DNA of 7,094 nt from Pseudarthrobacter sp. (GCA_013362385.1 JABFWC010000019.1:1-7094), one strand, 5' to 3'; shown: positions 1 to 5,438, numbered from the stretch's first letter. Numbers and translations are program-made. Notes: generated by a model from the letters alone, not told the origin.

Positions 1-7
1 CACCGGC

Positions 8-76
8 GGCCAGTTAATCGGCCCGCTGGTGGCCAGTAATACTGCCCGGTGATGGCCAACAGATCTGCCCACTGAG
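8..76. repeat. IS21 left-end terminal repeat array (three 23-bp units)
   Basis: Three direct repeats with a period of exactly 23 bp are visible, with cores at 8-24, 31-47 and 54-70. Each has the form GGCCA, then six to eight variable bases, then GCCC (for example GGCCAACAGATCTGCCC). The same unit appears inverted at the right end of the element. In IS21, such multiple terminal repeats are the binding sites of the IstA transposase. The innermost left and right units share AGATCTGCCCACT. A further unit to the left of the window is likely. Confidence 0.8.
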
Positions 77-108
77 GGTTGTCGGTGGGGTTGGCCATCG
101 TGGGTCTG

Positions 109-897
109 CTAATTCAGTTGGGTGACTCCTTTCCCGGCGAGGGCTTGGGTGAGGCGGATGGAGTCGCCGCTGGTTTGGCAGACGTGGGCGTGGTGCAGGA
201 GCCGGTCAACGGTGGCTGTGGCCAGGGTTTTGGGCATCAGCTCATCAAAGCCCGCGGGGTGCAGGTTCGAAGAGATCGCGACGGAGCGTTTTTCGTAGGC
301 TGCGTCCACGACTCTGTAGAGGCCTTCGGCAGCGTCGGTCGCCACGGGCAGCAGGCCGATGTCATCGATCACAACGAGTTCGGCGCGAAGGATCCTGGCC
401 ACGGCCTTGGTGACGCTGTCGTCGGTGCGGTGCGCACGGATGAGGGCGCCGAGGTCCTCGAGCCGGAACCAGGCAACGCGCATCCCGGCCTCGACGGCTT
501 GCTGGCCGAGCGCTTCGAGGAAGAACGTTTTCCCGGTGCCGGAGGGCCCGCAAACGACCAAGTTCTCCCTGCGGGTGATCCATTCCAGCGTGCGCAGGGC
601 CTGCTGGGTCGGCGCCGGGATCGAGGAGACGGCCGGGTCCCAGACGTCGAAGGTCTTCCCGGTCGGGAAGCCGGCCGCTTTGCGCCGGGTGGCGAGCATC
701 GACCGGGCCCGGCCGGCTGCTTCCTCGGTGAACAGGGCCTTGATGATCTCGGTCGGTTCCCAGCGCTGGGCTCGTGCGGTAGCGATCAGCTCCGGTGCCA
801 GTGCCCTGGCATGAGGCATCTTCAACTGCCGCATCAGCGCTTCCAGCTCGGCCGGCAGGGCCGGGGCGGTGGTGTTCGTGGTCGTGACTGGGCTCAT
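109..897 (-). CDS. istB: IS21-family helper ATPase IstB
   Basis: 262-residue AAA+ ATPase that assists the IstA transposase in target selection and strand transfer. It is related to DnaC, and its length is normal for the family. Walker A is GPSGTGKT at residues 117-124 and Walker B is LVVIDDIG at 174-181. A sensor-1-like SSN at 209-211 and an arginine-containing DRLLHHAH near 231-238 follow. The N-terminal ~100 residues form the usual helical IstA-interaction region. I chose the ATG at 897 because it overlaps the istA stop as ATGA, and GAAGGAG sits about 8 bases upstream. An in-frame start at 951 would add 18 residues deep inside istA and lacks this support. The overlap suggests translational coupling, so IstB is made in step with IstA. 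No frameshift or missing motif is seen. Confidence 0.93.
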   Translation of the reverse strand: MSPVTTTNTTAPALPAELEALMRQLKMPHARALAPELIATARAQRWEPTEIIKALFTEEAAGRARSMLATRRKAAGFPTGKTFDVWDPAVSSIPAPTQQALRTLEWITRRENLVVCGPSGTGKTFFLEALGQQAVEAGMRVAWFRLEDLGALIRAHRTDDSVTKAVARILRAELVVIDDIGLLPVATDAAEGLYRVVDAAYEKRSVAISSNLHPAGFDELMPKTLATATVDRLLHHAHVCQTSGDSIRLTQALAGKGVTQLN

Positions 898-2432
898 CGG
901 CTCTGCTCCTTCGCTGAGGTGCTCGACGGGCCGGCGCCGAGGCCTGCCCATGCGCTGGTGCCTTGGGTGAGGGACCTGGTTTCGTTAGCGGCGTGGGTGG
1001 TGGTGCGGCGGATGTTCGCGTTCAGGATGGACGGCAGGTCGCCGTGGGCGAAACGGCCATGGAGCGCAGCGTCTCCCAGGGCACGGTCCACGGACTCGGT
1101 CCCGGCGATTTTGGCCAGGGCCACGGCTTCGGCCATTTTCACGTTCATCCGGCCTGTTCCTGCCGCGGCAGCTTCCACTAGCCAGGTCCTGGCGCCGGCG
1201 CCGATGGCCAGGAACTCGGCTTCACCGGCGGTGCGTGCCTTCACGGCGTAGTCACCCGGGATCATGCTCCGGGTCCCTGGAAAGTGGTCAGCGATGATCG
1301 CCGGGCTGCCGGGCCTGGCCCGGCCGTGACGGGCGACTTCGATCGGGCCGGTCGGGCCGTGGTGGACGATGATGACCTGTTCATCAGGGCCGGTGCCGTG
1401 GGAGCGGACGAATACCTTCGCGCCGAGCAGATGAGCCGGGACCGAGTATTGGGCGTTCTCGAAGGCGACCATCGGGGTGTTCTCCGGAACTATCCGGGCC
1501 AGTCCGAACGCGACCGTGTGCGCGGTCTCCGGAATCCGGTGCAGCCGGGCTGCTTCCTCCGCCAGAACGGCCGAGGGTTTGCGGCGGGTGGCCCGGTGTT
1601 CCCTGTTGTTGACCTCGTCCATGAACGCCTGGCAGGCGGCCTGGAGCTCGGCGAAGGACGCGTAACCGGGCCTGAGGTTGGTGGCGGTGGGCACGAGGTC
1701 TGCCTTGGCCAGTTTCACCGACGCTTCGACTCCGCCTTTGGTGGCGGGGTCAGCGGGTTGGCAGGTCAGCACGGTGACACCGTAGTGGCGGGCGAAGTCC
1801 AGGGTCTGCTGGTTCCGCACCGGGACCCCGGCGACCCGGGCGGTGGTGACGGTCTTCTCGTTATCGGTCAGAACATACGTTGGTGCCCCGCCCAGGATCC
1901 GGAAGCAGCGGTCGAGGGCTGCGAACACGAACACGCTCGGGGCGGTCCGGTCCCGCAACGGGATCACGATCCGGAAGCGGGAGAACGCCAGCCAGGCAAC
2001 GAACAGGATGGTTTTCACGCCGCCGATTCGTGGTCCGTCGCCGAAGTCGTACTGCAGCCACATCCCGGGCTCGGTGATCCACGGCCGGTGGACGCGGGTG
2101 TGTCCGAGCCGCCAGGCGGCCTTGACCTGCGCGATCGCGCGGCGTGTGGACCGCTCGGATCCTTCATAACCCAGGGCGAGCAGCTTCTCGTGAGCTTTGT
2201 CGGCGCGAATCCGGCCCTTGGACGTCTCGATCCATTCCTCGATCTTGGGTAGGTAGGCGTCCGTGACCCTGGGCCGGGGCGCGGGCTCGGCGATTGGCCG
2301 GCCGGCGTCGCGGGCCGCGACGTGCCTGGCAACAGTGTGGTGCGAGCAGCCCGTCAGCTCCGCGGTGGCGCGCAACGATCCGGTCAGATCATAGGCAGCA
2401 AGAATTTCCATGATTTCTCCGTCATGCTTCAT
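894..2432 (-). CDS. istA: IS21-family DDE transposase IstA
   Basis: 512-residue transposase that binds the terminal repeats and catalyses cleavage and joining. An N-terminal helix-turn-helix lies at about residues 16-42 (LRATAELTGCSHHTVARH). A second DNA-binding region follows to about 115, then an rve/RNase H-like catalytic core. The likely DDE triad is D129 in QYDFGD, D190 in LTDNE and E236 in GGVEAS. The C-terminal ~200 residues are the usual beta-rich tail with the motif FENAQYSVPAHLLG. I prefer the ATG at 2432, where AAAGAGG stands 6-7 bases upstream and the protein begins at the conserved MKHDGEIMEILAAYDL. An ATG at 2483 would add 17 basic residues and cannot be excluded. The 3' end overlaps istB by 4 bases. 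The reading frame is complete. Confidence 0.92.
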   Translation of the reverse strand: MKHDGEIMEILAAYDLTGSLRATAELTGCSHHTVARHVAARDAGRPIAEPAPRPRVTDAYLPKIEEWIETSKGRIRADKAHEKLLALGYEGSERSTRRAIAQVKAAWRLGHTRVHRPWITEPGMWLQYDFGDGPRIGGVKTILFVAWLAFSRFRIVIPLRDRTAPSVFVFAALDRCFRILGGAPTYVLTDNEKTVTTARVAGVPVRNQQTLDFARHYGVTVLTCQPADPATKGGVEASVKLAKADLVPTATNLRPGYASFAELQAACQAFMDEVNNREHRATRRKPSAVLAEEAARLHRIPETAHTVAFGLARIVPENTPMVAFENAQYSVPAHLLGAKVFVRSHGTGPDEQVIIVHHGPTGPIEVARHGRARPGSPAIIADHFPGTRSMIPGDYAVKARTAGEAEFLAIGAGARTWLVEAAAAGTGRMNVKMAEAVALAKIAGTESVDRALGDAALHGRFAHGDLPSILNANIRRTTTHAANETRSLTQGTSAWAGLGAGPSSTSAKEQSR

Positions 2433-2537
2433 ACAGGGCCTCTTTCTGGGACGACATTTGGTGCGACTAGACACCGTCATCAAATCCCGGGGAGAGGCCC
2501 CTGCCGCTTAAGACGCGGCAGGAACAGTTGAGGAAGT

Positions 2538-2630
2538 GGGCAGATCTCATGGCCACCGGTGGGCAGTTCTACTGGCCGTCAGTGGGCAATTTCGTGGCCG
2601 CCTACGGGCAGTTTTTCATGGCCGCTTACA
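2538..2630. repeat. IS21 right-end terminal repeat array (four units) and tip
   Basis: Four units, inverted relative to the left array, have cores at 2538-2554, 2561-2577, 2584-2599 and 2606-2623. Start spacings are 23, 23 and 22 bp. Each reads GGGCA, then a variable A/T-richer stretch, then GGCC on the plus strand. The outermost unit ends in GGCCGCTTACA, giving the 5'-TG tip at 2630 on the other strand. This array lies upstream of istA (start 2432), so IstA bound here could also affect its own promoter, which should sit between about 2440 and 2540; I do not see clear -35/-10 boxes there. Confidence 0.82.
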
Positions 2631-3024
2631 CCTGTCGGAAGTGAGTAATCGAAGGGGGACGGCTTTCACCTCCAAGTCGAAGACCCCGAATGTGCCGGGT
2701 TCAACATCTGAAAAAGTTCACTGGTTGTTTACGCGGAGGACGACCTTCGCATGTGGAAGGCAACGGGTGCGGAAGGATATATCTGTGGTGCTGGGGGAAG
2801 AAACGGGCAGGCGGTCTCACACTGCTGGCTTGTTGCCAGGGTCTGCCTGGTTCGGGGGGAGCTGACGCCCGGGAGATTGGGGGCCAGCTCTCCCCGGATG
2901 ACCGGTGTCGGCCGGGTCAGCGGCGCGGCCGCGCAGGCGTCGGTTCGCAGGGCAGCGTCCTTGGGGGCCGGCCGTCATGGGAAAGCATCAGTCGCCCCTC
3001 CGCCGGCAGGAATATCACCAATGG
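2631..3024. other. IS flank without a recognisable gene
   Basis: About 390 bases with no convincing gene on either strand. Several frames stay open for 100 codons because the region is GC-rich, but their translations are low in hydrophobic core residues and rich in Gly, Arg, Ser and Pro. None has a family motif or a clear ribosome binding site. A small dyad, GGGAGA (2871-2876) with TCTCCC (2889-2894), is present without a following T-run. The stretch is most simply read as decayed DNA next to the insertion sequence. Confidence 0.5.
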
Positions 3025-3149
3025 ATGACTGCAACGCTTTACGCCTACCTCAGTTACGAGGATGCGCCGGTAGCGCTGGCGTGGCTGGACGCGGTGGCTT
3101 CGAAGCTCTCATCCGGCAGGAGGGGTGGCGGCGGGCGGGACCTCCATGA
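3025..3149 (+). pseudogene. Frameshifted N-terminal relic of a VOC/glyoxalase-like protein
   Basis: From ATG 3025 the frame reads MTATLYAYLSYEDAPVALAW and then LDAV, ending at 3096. This is the typical opening of VOC-superfamily (glyoxalase/bleomycin-resistance) proteins, where the first beta strand and helix lead into a Gly-Phe-Glu turn. That continuation, GFEALIRQEG, is present but in the next frame, starting one base early at 3096. Loss of one G from a G run (GTGGGC to GTGGC) explains it. After this the similarity stops, and the second frame ends at a TGA by 3149 with WRRAGPP. Only about 35 of the usual 120-150 residues remain, so the gene is both frameshifted and truncated. AGGA lies about 12 bases before the ATG. 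The family call rests on remembered consensus, not on a search. Confidence 0.55.
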
Positions 3150-3269
3150 ACCGGAAAGCGCGGCTAACCAAAAGGTCAGCGGAAAATCATCCCCACGACA
3201 TCTGGAGGCCACCTTACTTGGGGAAAATTTTGCTTTGGGGGAGACCTTCGAGAGCCGAAAGGACAGGTC

Positions 3270-3518
3270 ATGACAAGCAATGAGCGCCGTAAGGTTGGCT
3301 CCTGCCAGGAACTCATGGCAGGCGACGCCATCGAAGCGTTTTACAAGAACACGCTGGTCCACCGGGGTCCGGTCACGGAGACGGCCCCGGAGCACGGTTT
3401 GTTCTGGATCCTCGACACGCTCACCGGAGGAAGGCGCCTGCTGGACATGTCTGAATTTGAAATCATGCGGATGCCCAAGCACTACCGCGATATCCAGGTA
3501 GGGACCCCGCGCCGCTGA
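3270..3518 (+). CDS. Small conserved-looking protein of unknown function (82 aa)
   Basis: I do not recognise a named family, though it resembles small hypothetical proteins I recall from Arthrobacter. It starts at an ATG with AAAGGA 6 bases upstream. The product is soluble and mixed in character, with no signal peptide or membrane segment. The centre (residues 17-60) reads like a compact beta-rich fold: GDAIEAFYKNTLVHRGPVTE, then HGLFWILDTLTGGRRLLDMS. The repeated pattern of short hydrophobic strands and turns could suit a small SH3-like or barrel domain; that is inference only. Third codon positions are mainly G or C as in the neighbours, which supports real coding. It lies between the VOC relic and the antisense fragment, about 150 bases before the arsR promoter, and need not be part of the arsenic operon. 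Confidence 0.72.
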   Translation: MTSNERRKVGSCQELMAGDAIEAFYKNTLVHRGPVTETAPEHGLFWILDTLTGGRRLLDMSEFEIMRMPKHYRDIQVGTPRR

Positions 3519-3576
3519 CAGCCCCAACCTATGCCCGCATGCTGGCCTGGCGGTTGCCCGGGTAAGCGGTCGCGTT

Positions 3577-3658
3577 CGTTCGGGGTCAGAGCCGCGGCGA
3601 CCCCGATGCCGGTCATGCTGTCGTTGAAGGTGACGATCTTGCCCAGCACATAGATGAA
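3577..3658 (-). pseudogene. Unidentified decayed coding fragment, antisense, next to the arsR promoter
   Basis: On the minus strand this stretch reads FIYVLGKIVTFNDSMTGIGV and then AAALTPNERDR, with almost every third codon position G or C, the hallmark of genuine coding DNA in this genome. The frame has a stop at 3668-3670 just upstream and no start codon before the internal ATG. Downstream it stays open to 3482 but loses codon bias and enters the opposite-strand gene. It therefore looks like an internal or C-terminal piece of a gene whose two ends were lost, with the break near the arsR promoter. I cannot name the family. Confidence 0.35.
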
Positions 3659-3683
3659 TGTAAATATTTACGTGTGTCTATGT
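3639..3683 (+). promoter_or_regulatory. arsR promoter with 36-bp operator-like dyad over the start codon
   Basis: Positions 3648-3683 form a dyad centred between 3665 and 3666. The perfect inner palindrome is GTAAATATTTAC (3660-3671), and the outer arms are ACATAGA (3648-3654) and TCTATGT (3677-3683); 14 of 18 base pairs match overall. It overlaps a plausible -10 box TAAATA (3661-3666), with TTGCCC (3639-3644) as a -35 candidate 16 bases upstream, and it covers both possible arsR start codons. ArsR/SmtB repressors bind such A/T-rich dyads, so this is the likely autoregulatory operator. No ribosome binding site precedes the start, and a transcription start 7-8 bases after the -10 box would fall on the GTG, pointing to a leaderless mRNA. 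Confidence 0.7.
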
Positions 3684-4030
3684 CCTTGGAGTTAACCCCC
3701 GTCCAGACGGTTGCATGCTGCCCGCCGCTGGTGCGGGCGCCCTTGTCCCTGCCCGAAGCCGAGGGAATCGCGCCGCTGCTGAAAGCCCTGGCCGATCCGG
3801 TCCGCCTGCGGCTGATGTCCCTGGTCGCTTCGCACGAGGGCGGCGAGGCGTGCGTCTGCGAACTGAATGACGCCTTCGAGCTGTCGCAGCCGACGATTAG
3901 CCATCACCTGAAACTCCTGCACGAGGCCGGTCTACTCGAGAGGGAGAAGCGCGGGGTTTGGGTTTACTATCGGGCGCGCACCGAAGCGCTGCAGAACCTC
4001 GCCTCCCTGATCGGGGGACGGGCGAAGTGA
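3674..4030 (+). CDS. arsR: ArsR-family arsenite-responsive repressor
   Basis: 118-residue ArsR/SmtB winged-helix repressor, of normal family length. The DNA-binding helix-turn-helix covers about residues 62-86, with recognition helix SQPTISHHLKLLHEAGLL and a wing around REKRGVWVYYR. ALADPVRLRLM at 39-48 is the conserved ArsR helix. Candidate As(III)/Sb(III) ligands are the N-terminal pair C15-C16 (ACCPP) and C60 and C62 in EACVCEL. The latter matches the classical ELCVCDL alpha-3 site, and the former resembles the C15-C16 pair reported for Corynebacterium glutamicum ArsR. The GTG at 3674 is used here; an ATG at 3680 in the same frame is equally possible and would shorten the protein by two residues. 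The gene shares its last four bases (GTGA) with the aquaporin start, so it is the first gene of the operon and probably controls it through the dyad over its own start. Confidence 0.93.
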   Translation: MSMSLELTPVQTVACCPPLVRAPLSLPEAEGIAPLLKALADPVRLRLMSLVASHEGGEACVCELNDAFELSQPTISHHLKLLHEAGLLEREKRGVWVYYRARTEALQNLASLIGGRAK

Positions 4031-4731
4031 GCGTCCCGGCCCGCCGGGTCCTCGCTGAGTTCATCGGCACCGCCTTCCTCGTGATGGCCGTCGTCGGCTC
4101 CGGAATCATGGCCTCACGGCTTTCACCGGACGACGTCGGGCTGCAGCTTTTGCAGAACAGCCTCGCCACGGGCGCCGCACTGGTCGCACTGGTCGTGGCC
4201 TTGCAGCCGGTCTCCGCCGCGTTCAACCCGGTTGTCACCCTGGTCGAACGCGCCTTGGGCATGATCGACACCAGAACAGCGGCGGCCCTGATCGCCGCGC
4301 AGTTCCTGGGCGGACTGGCGGGCACGGTCACCGCGCACCTGATGTTCGGCCTCGACGCGGTCACGTTCTCCACCCGTGAGCGGACCGGGACCGGGCTCTG
4401 GCTCGGCGAGGTTATCGCCACCATCGGGCTGCTGCTGGTCATCTTCGGCACGGTCCGCTCCGGCCGGGCCGAGCAGGTCGCGTTCGCCGTCGGCGGCTAC
4501 ATCACCGCCGCATACTGGTTCACGTCCTCCACCAGCTTCGCCAACCCTGCCGTCACCATCGCCCGCACCCTCACGGACACCTTCGCCGGGATCGCTCCCG
4601 CGTCCGCTCCCGGCTTCATCCTCGCCCAACTGGCCGGTGGCGCCGCCGGCTATGCCCTGATCCGGGTCCTTTACCCCACCCTTGCCGATTCCCCCGCGGC
4701 CATCGCGGCTACTCGAAAGGTGCTCTCATGA
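4027..4731 (+). CDS. MIP-family aquaporin, AqpS-like candidate arsenite channel
   Basis: 234-residue membrane channel of the major intrinsic protein family, with six predicted membrane helices (about residues 8-29, 43-64, 84-106, 124-144, 150-166 and 193-215) plus two half-helix loops. The first pore box is NPV at 67-69 (FNPVVTL) in place of NPA. The second is a normal NPA at 173-175, followed by V176 where water and glycerol channels have the selectivity-filter arginine. Lying between arsR and arsC, it occupies the place of an arsenite pump. In S. meliloti the equivalent gene, aqpS, lets arsenite leave the cell by diffusion after ArsC has reduced arsenate. I chose the GTG at 4027 because it overlaps the arsR stop and gives a standard MIP N-terminus; longer in-frame starts run through arsR. 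The substrate is inferred from context. Confidence 0.88.
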   Translation: MSVPARRVLAEFIGTAFLVMAVVGSGIMASRLSPDDVGLQLLQNSLATGAALVALVVALQPVSAAFNPVVTLVERALGMIDTRTAAALIAAQFLGGLAGTVTAHLMFGLDAVTFSTRERTGTGLWLGEVIATIGLLLVIFGTVRSGRAEQVAFAVGGYITAAYWFTSSTSFANPAVTIARTLTDTFAGIAPASAPGFILAQLAGGAAGYALIRVLYPTLADSPAAIAATRKVLS

Positions 4732-5138
4732 GCCAGAAGCCCTCCGTTTTGTTCGTTTGCGTCCACAACGCCGGCCGCTCCCAGATGGCCGCAGCGTTCC
4801 TCAGCACACTGGGCGGGGGTGAGATCGAGGTCCGCTCCGCTGGGTCCCGGCCTGCGGACAAGGTCAACCCTGCGGCCGTCGAAGCGATGGCCGAGGTCGG
4901 CATCGACTTGTCCGCTGAGATCCCGAAGATCCTCACCACCGAGGCCGTGTCAGACTCCGACGTCGTGATCACCATGGGCTGCGGCGATGAGTGCCCGTAC
5001 TTCCCTGGCAAACGCTACGAGGACTGGGTCCTGGAAGACCCGGCCGGCAAGGGCGTCGACTCCGTCCGCCCCATCCGCGACCAGATTAGATCCCGGGTTG
5101 AGGCGCTGATCGCCTCGCTTACCCCAGCCGGCGCCTAA
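4728..5138 (+). CDS. arsC: Arsenate reductase, low-molecular-weight phosphatase type
   Basis: 136-residue cytoplasmic enzyme that reduces arsenate to arsenite. The N-terminal phosphatase loop is C11-VHNAG-R17-S18, with C11 the likely nucleophile, and D104 in LEDP is the likely general acid. Two more cysteines, C85 and C89, stand in MGCGDECPYFPGKRYEDW. This spacing differs from the C82/C89 relay of thioredoxin-coupled Staphylococcus ArsC and resembles the Corynebacterium and Mycobacterium enzymes. Those work through mycothiol and mycoredoxin, so coupling to mycothiol is likely but inferred. The ATG overlaps the aquaporin stop as ATGA, with GAAAGG about 8 bases upstream, so translation is probably coupled. 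The protein is complete and ends at a TAA at 5136-5138. It supplies the arsenite that the upstream channel could release. Confidence 0.94.
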   Translation: MSQKPSVLFVCVHNAGRSQMAAAFLSTLGGGEIEVRSAGSRPADKVNPAAVEAMAEVGIDLSAEIPKILTTEAVSDSDVVITMGCGDECPYFPGKRYEDWVLEDPAGKGVDSVRPIRDQIRSRVEALIASLTPAGA

Positions 5139-5169
5139 CCACTACCCGGCAGGCGAGGGGGCGAAATTC

Positions 5170-5253
5170 ATGACCACAGGCTGCTGCGGCAACCCGCGAA
5201 GGCAGGCACTACCAGGAACGGCATCACAGGTGCCGCGTCGACGACCTGTTTGA
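5170..5253 (+). CDS. Possible 27-residue Cys-Cys peptide after arsC
   Basis: An ATG 31 bases after arsC is preceded by GAGGGGG at 8-9 bases, a good ribosome binding site. It opens a 27-codon frame beginning MTTGCCGNP, with adjacent cysteines at residues 5 and 6; the rest is Arg- and Pro-rich. It could be a small arsenic-binding or regulatory peptide, or the surviving start of a lost fourth operon gene. The second reading is favoured by the messy sequence that follows. I recognise no family. Confidence 0.3.
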   Translation: MTTGCCGNPRRQALPGTASQVPRRRPV

Positions 5254-5355
5254 GGACAGCATGACATCACAGCCCTGACCCGTCCCGGTGACGATCGGCT
5301 TCGCCACTTTCCCGAACGGCGTTCCAGTCATCCATGCAATGACTTCGCCGCTCAT
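5224..5355 (-). CDS. Possible 43-residue frame coupled to the upstream membrane peptide
   Basis: The ATG at 5355 overlaps the stop of the 28-residue membrane peptide as ATGA, the same coupling seen between real genes in this window. The frame runs 43 codons, starts MSGEVIAWMTGTPFGK, and ends SSNRSSTRHL. There is no recognisable domain, and the C-terminus overlaps the end of the small plus-strand frame after arsC. It may be a genuine small protein or the stub of a longer gene cut near 5250. Confidence 0.28.
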   Translation of the reverse strand: MSGEVIAWMTGTPFGKVAKPIVTGTGQGCDVMLSSNRSSTRHL

Positions 5356-5438
5356 TTGCCGTCCACCAGCCCCGACAGCGCGGACAGGCACCACACGGCC
5401 AAGCCCGCGAGCACAAGAATGATTGCCACGACGGCCAT
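5352..5438 (-). CDS. 28-residue single-pass membrane peptide
   Basis: ATG 5438 is preceded by GGAAGGGG with a spacing of about 7 bases, the strongest ribosome binding site in this region. The product, MAVVAIILVLAGLAVWCLSA followed by LSGLVDGK, is one hydrophobic helix (residues 2-24) with a short polar tail. This is typical of small accessory subunits of membrane transporters and oxidases. KdpF and the small subunit of NSS-type amino acid transporters are about this size, but the C-terminal motif of neither is present, so I do not assign it. It overlaps the next minus-strand frame by ATGA. Signals on its upstream side (a hairpin and phased repeats) suggest it is regulated. No large transporter subunit follows it in the window. 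Confidence 0.45.
   Translation of the reverse strand: MAVVAIILVLAGLAVWCLSALSGLVDGK

Larger units (their letters stand above)
1..2630 (-). mobile_element. IS21-family insertion sequence, left tip cut off by window
   Basis: The element carries the two-gene istA-istB arrangement of IS21, both on the minus strand and both intact, bracketed by arrays of related repeats in opposite orientation (8-76 and 2538-2630). Read inward from the right, the tip begins TGTAAGCGGCCATG, fitting the 5'-TG...CA-3' ends of this family, so I place the right boundary at 2630. At the left, the outermost visible repeat is preceded by CACCGGC and not by a TG tip. The right side has four repeat units and only three are visible on the left, so the true left end is probably a little before position 1. 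A target duplication therefore cannot be tested here. With both genes open and both end arrays present, the copy could be active, provided the left tip is intact. Confidence 0.9.

Noticed and set aside
79..1251. Long plus-strand open frame opposite istB and istA
   Set aside because: It is antisense to two well-supported transposition genes, has Gly/Arg/Pro-rich composition with no domain, and exists because high-GC DNA has few stops.
1284..2252. 322-codon plus-strand frame opposite istA
   Set aside because: Mirror frame of the transposase with no motif and no ribosome binding site of note.
2690..3028. Overlapping plus-strand frames in the IS flank
   Set aside because: No family resemblance, weak codon bias, no ribosome binding site, and two frames are equally open.
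3054..3527. 157-codon minus-strand frame across the 82-residue gene and the VOC relic
   Set aside because: It is antisense to better-supported coding DNA and crosses unrelated segments; its translation lacks a plausible fold.
3958..4026. Earlier in-frame start for the aquaporin
   Set aside because: It would place 23 polar residues inside arsR; the GTG at 4027 overlaps the arsR stop and gives the normal MIP N-terminus.
4123..4629. Minus-strand frame opposite the aquaporin
   Set aside because: Highly acidic, Gly- and Asp-rich translation typical of the reverse complement of a membrane protein gene.
5127..5150. Terminator after arsC (GCCGG ... CCCGGC)
   Set aside because: The possible stem is only five pairs with a long loop and no T-run, so it is not supported.
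5352..5438. Assignment of the 28-residue membrane peptide as KdpF
   Set aside because: Size and hydrophobicity fit, but the expected C-terminal Pro-Glu motif is absent and no kdpA follows.
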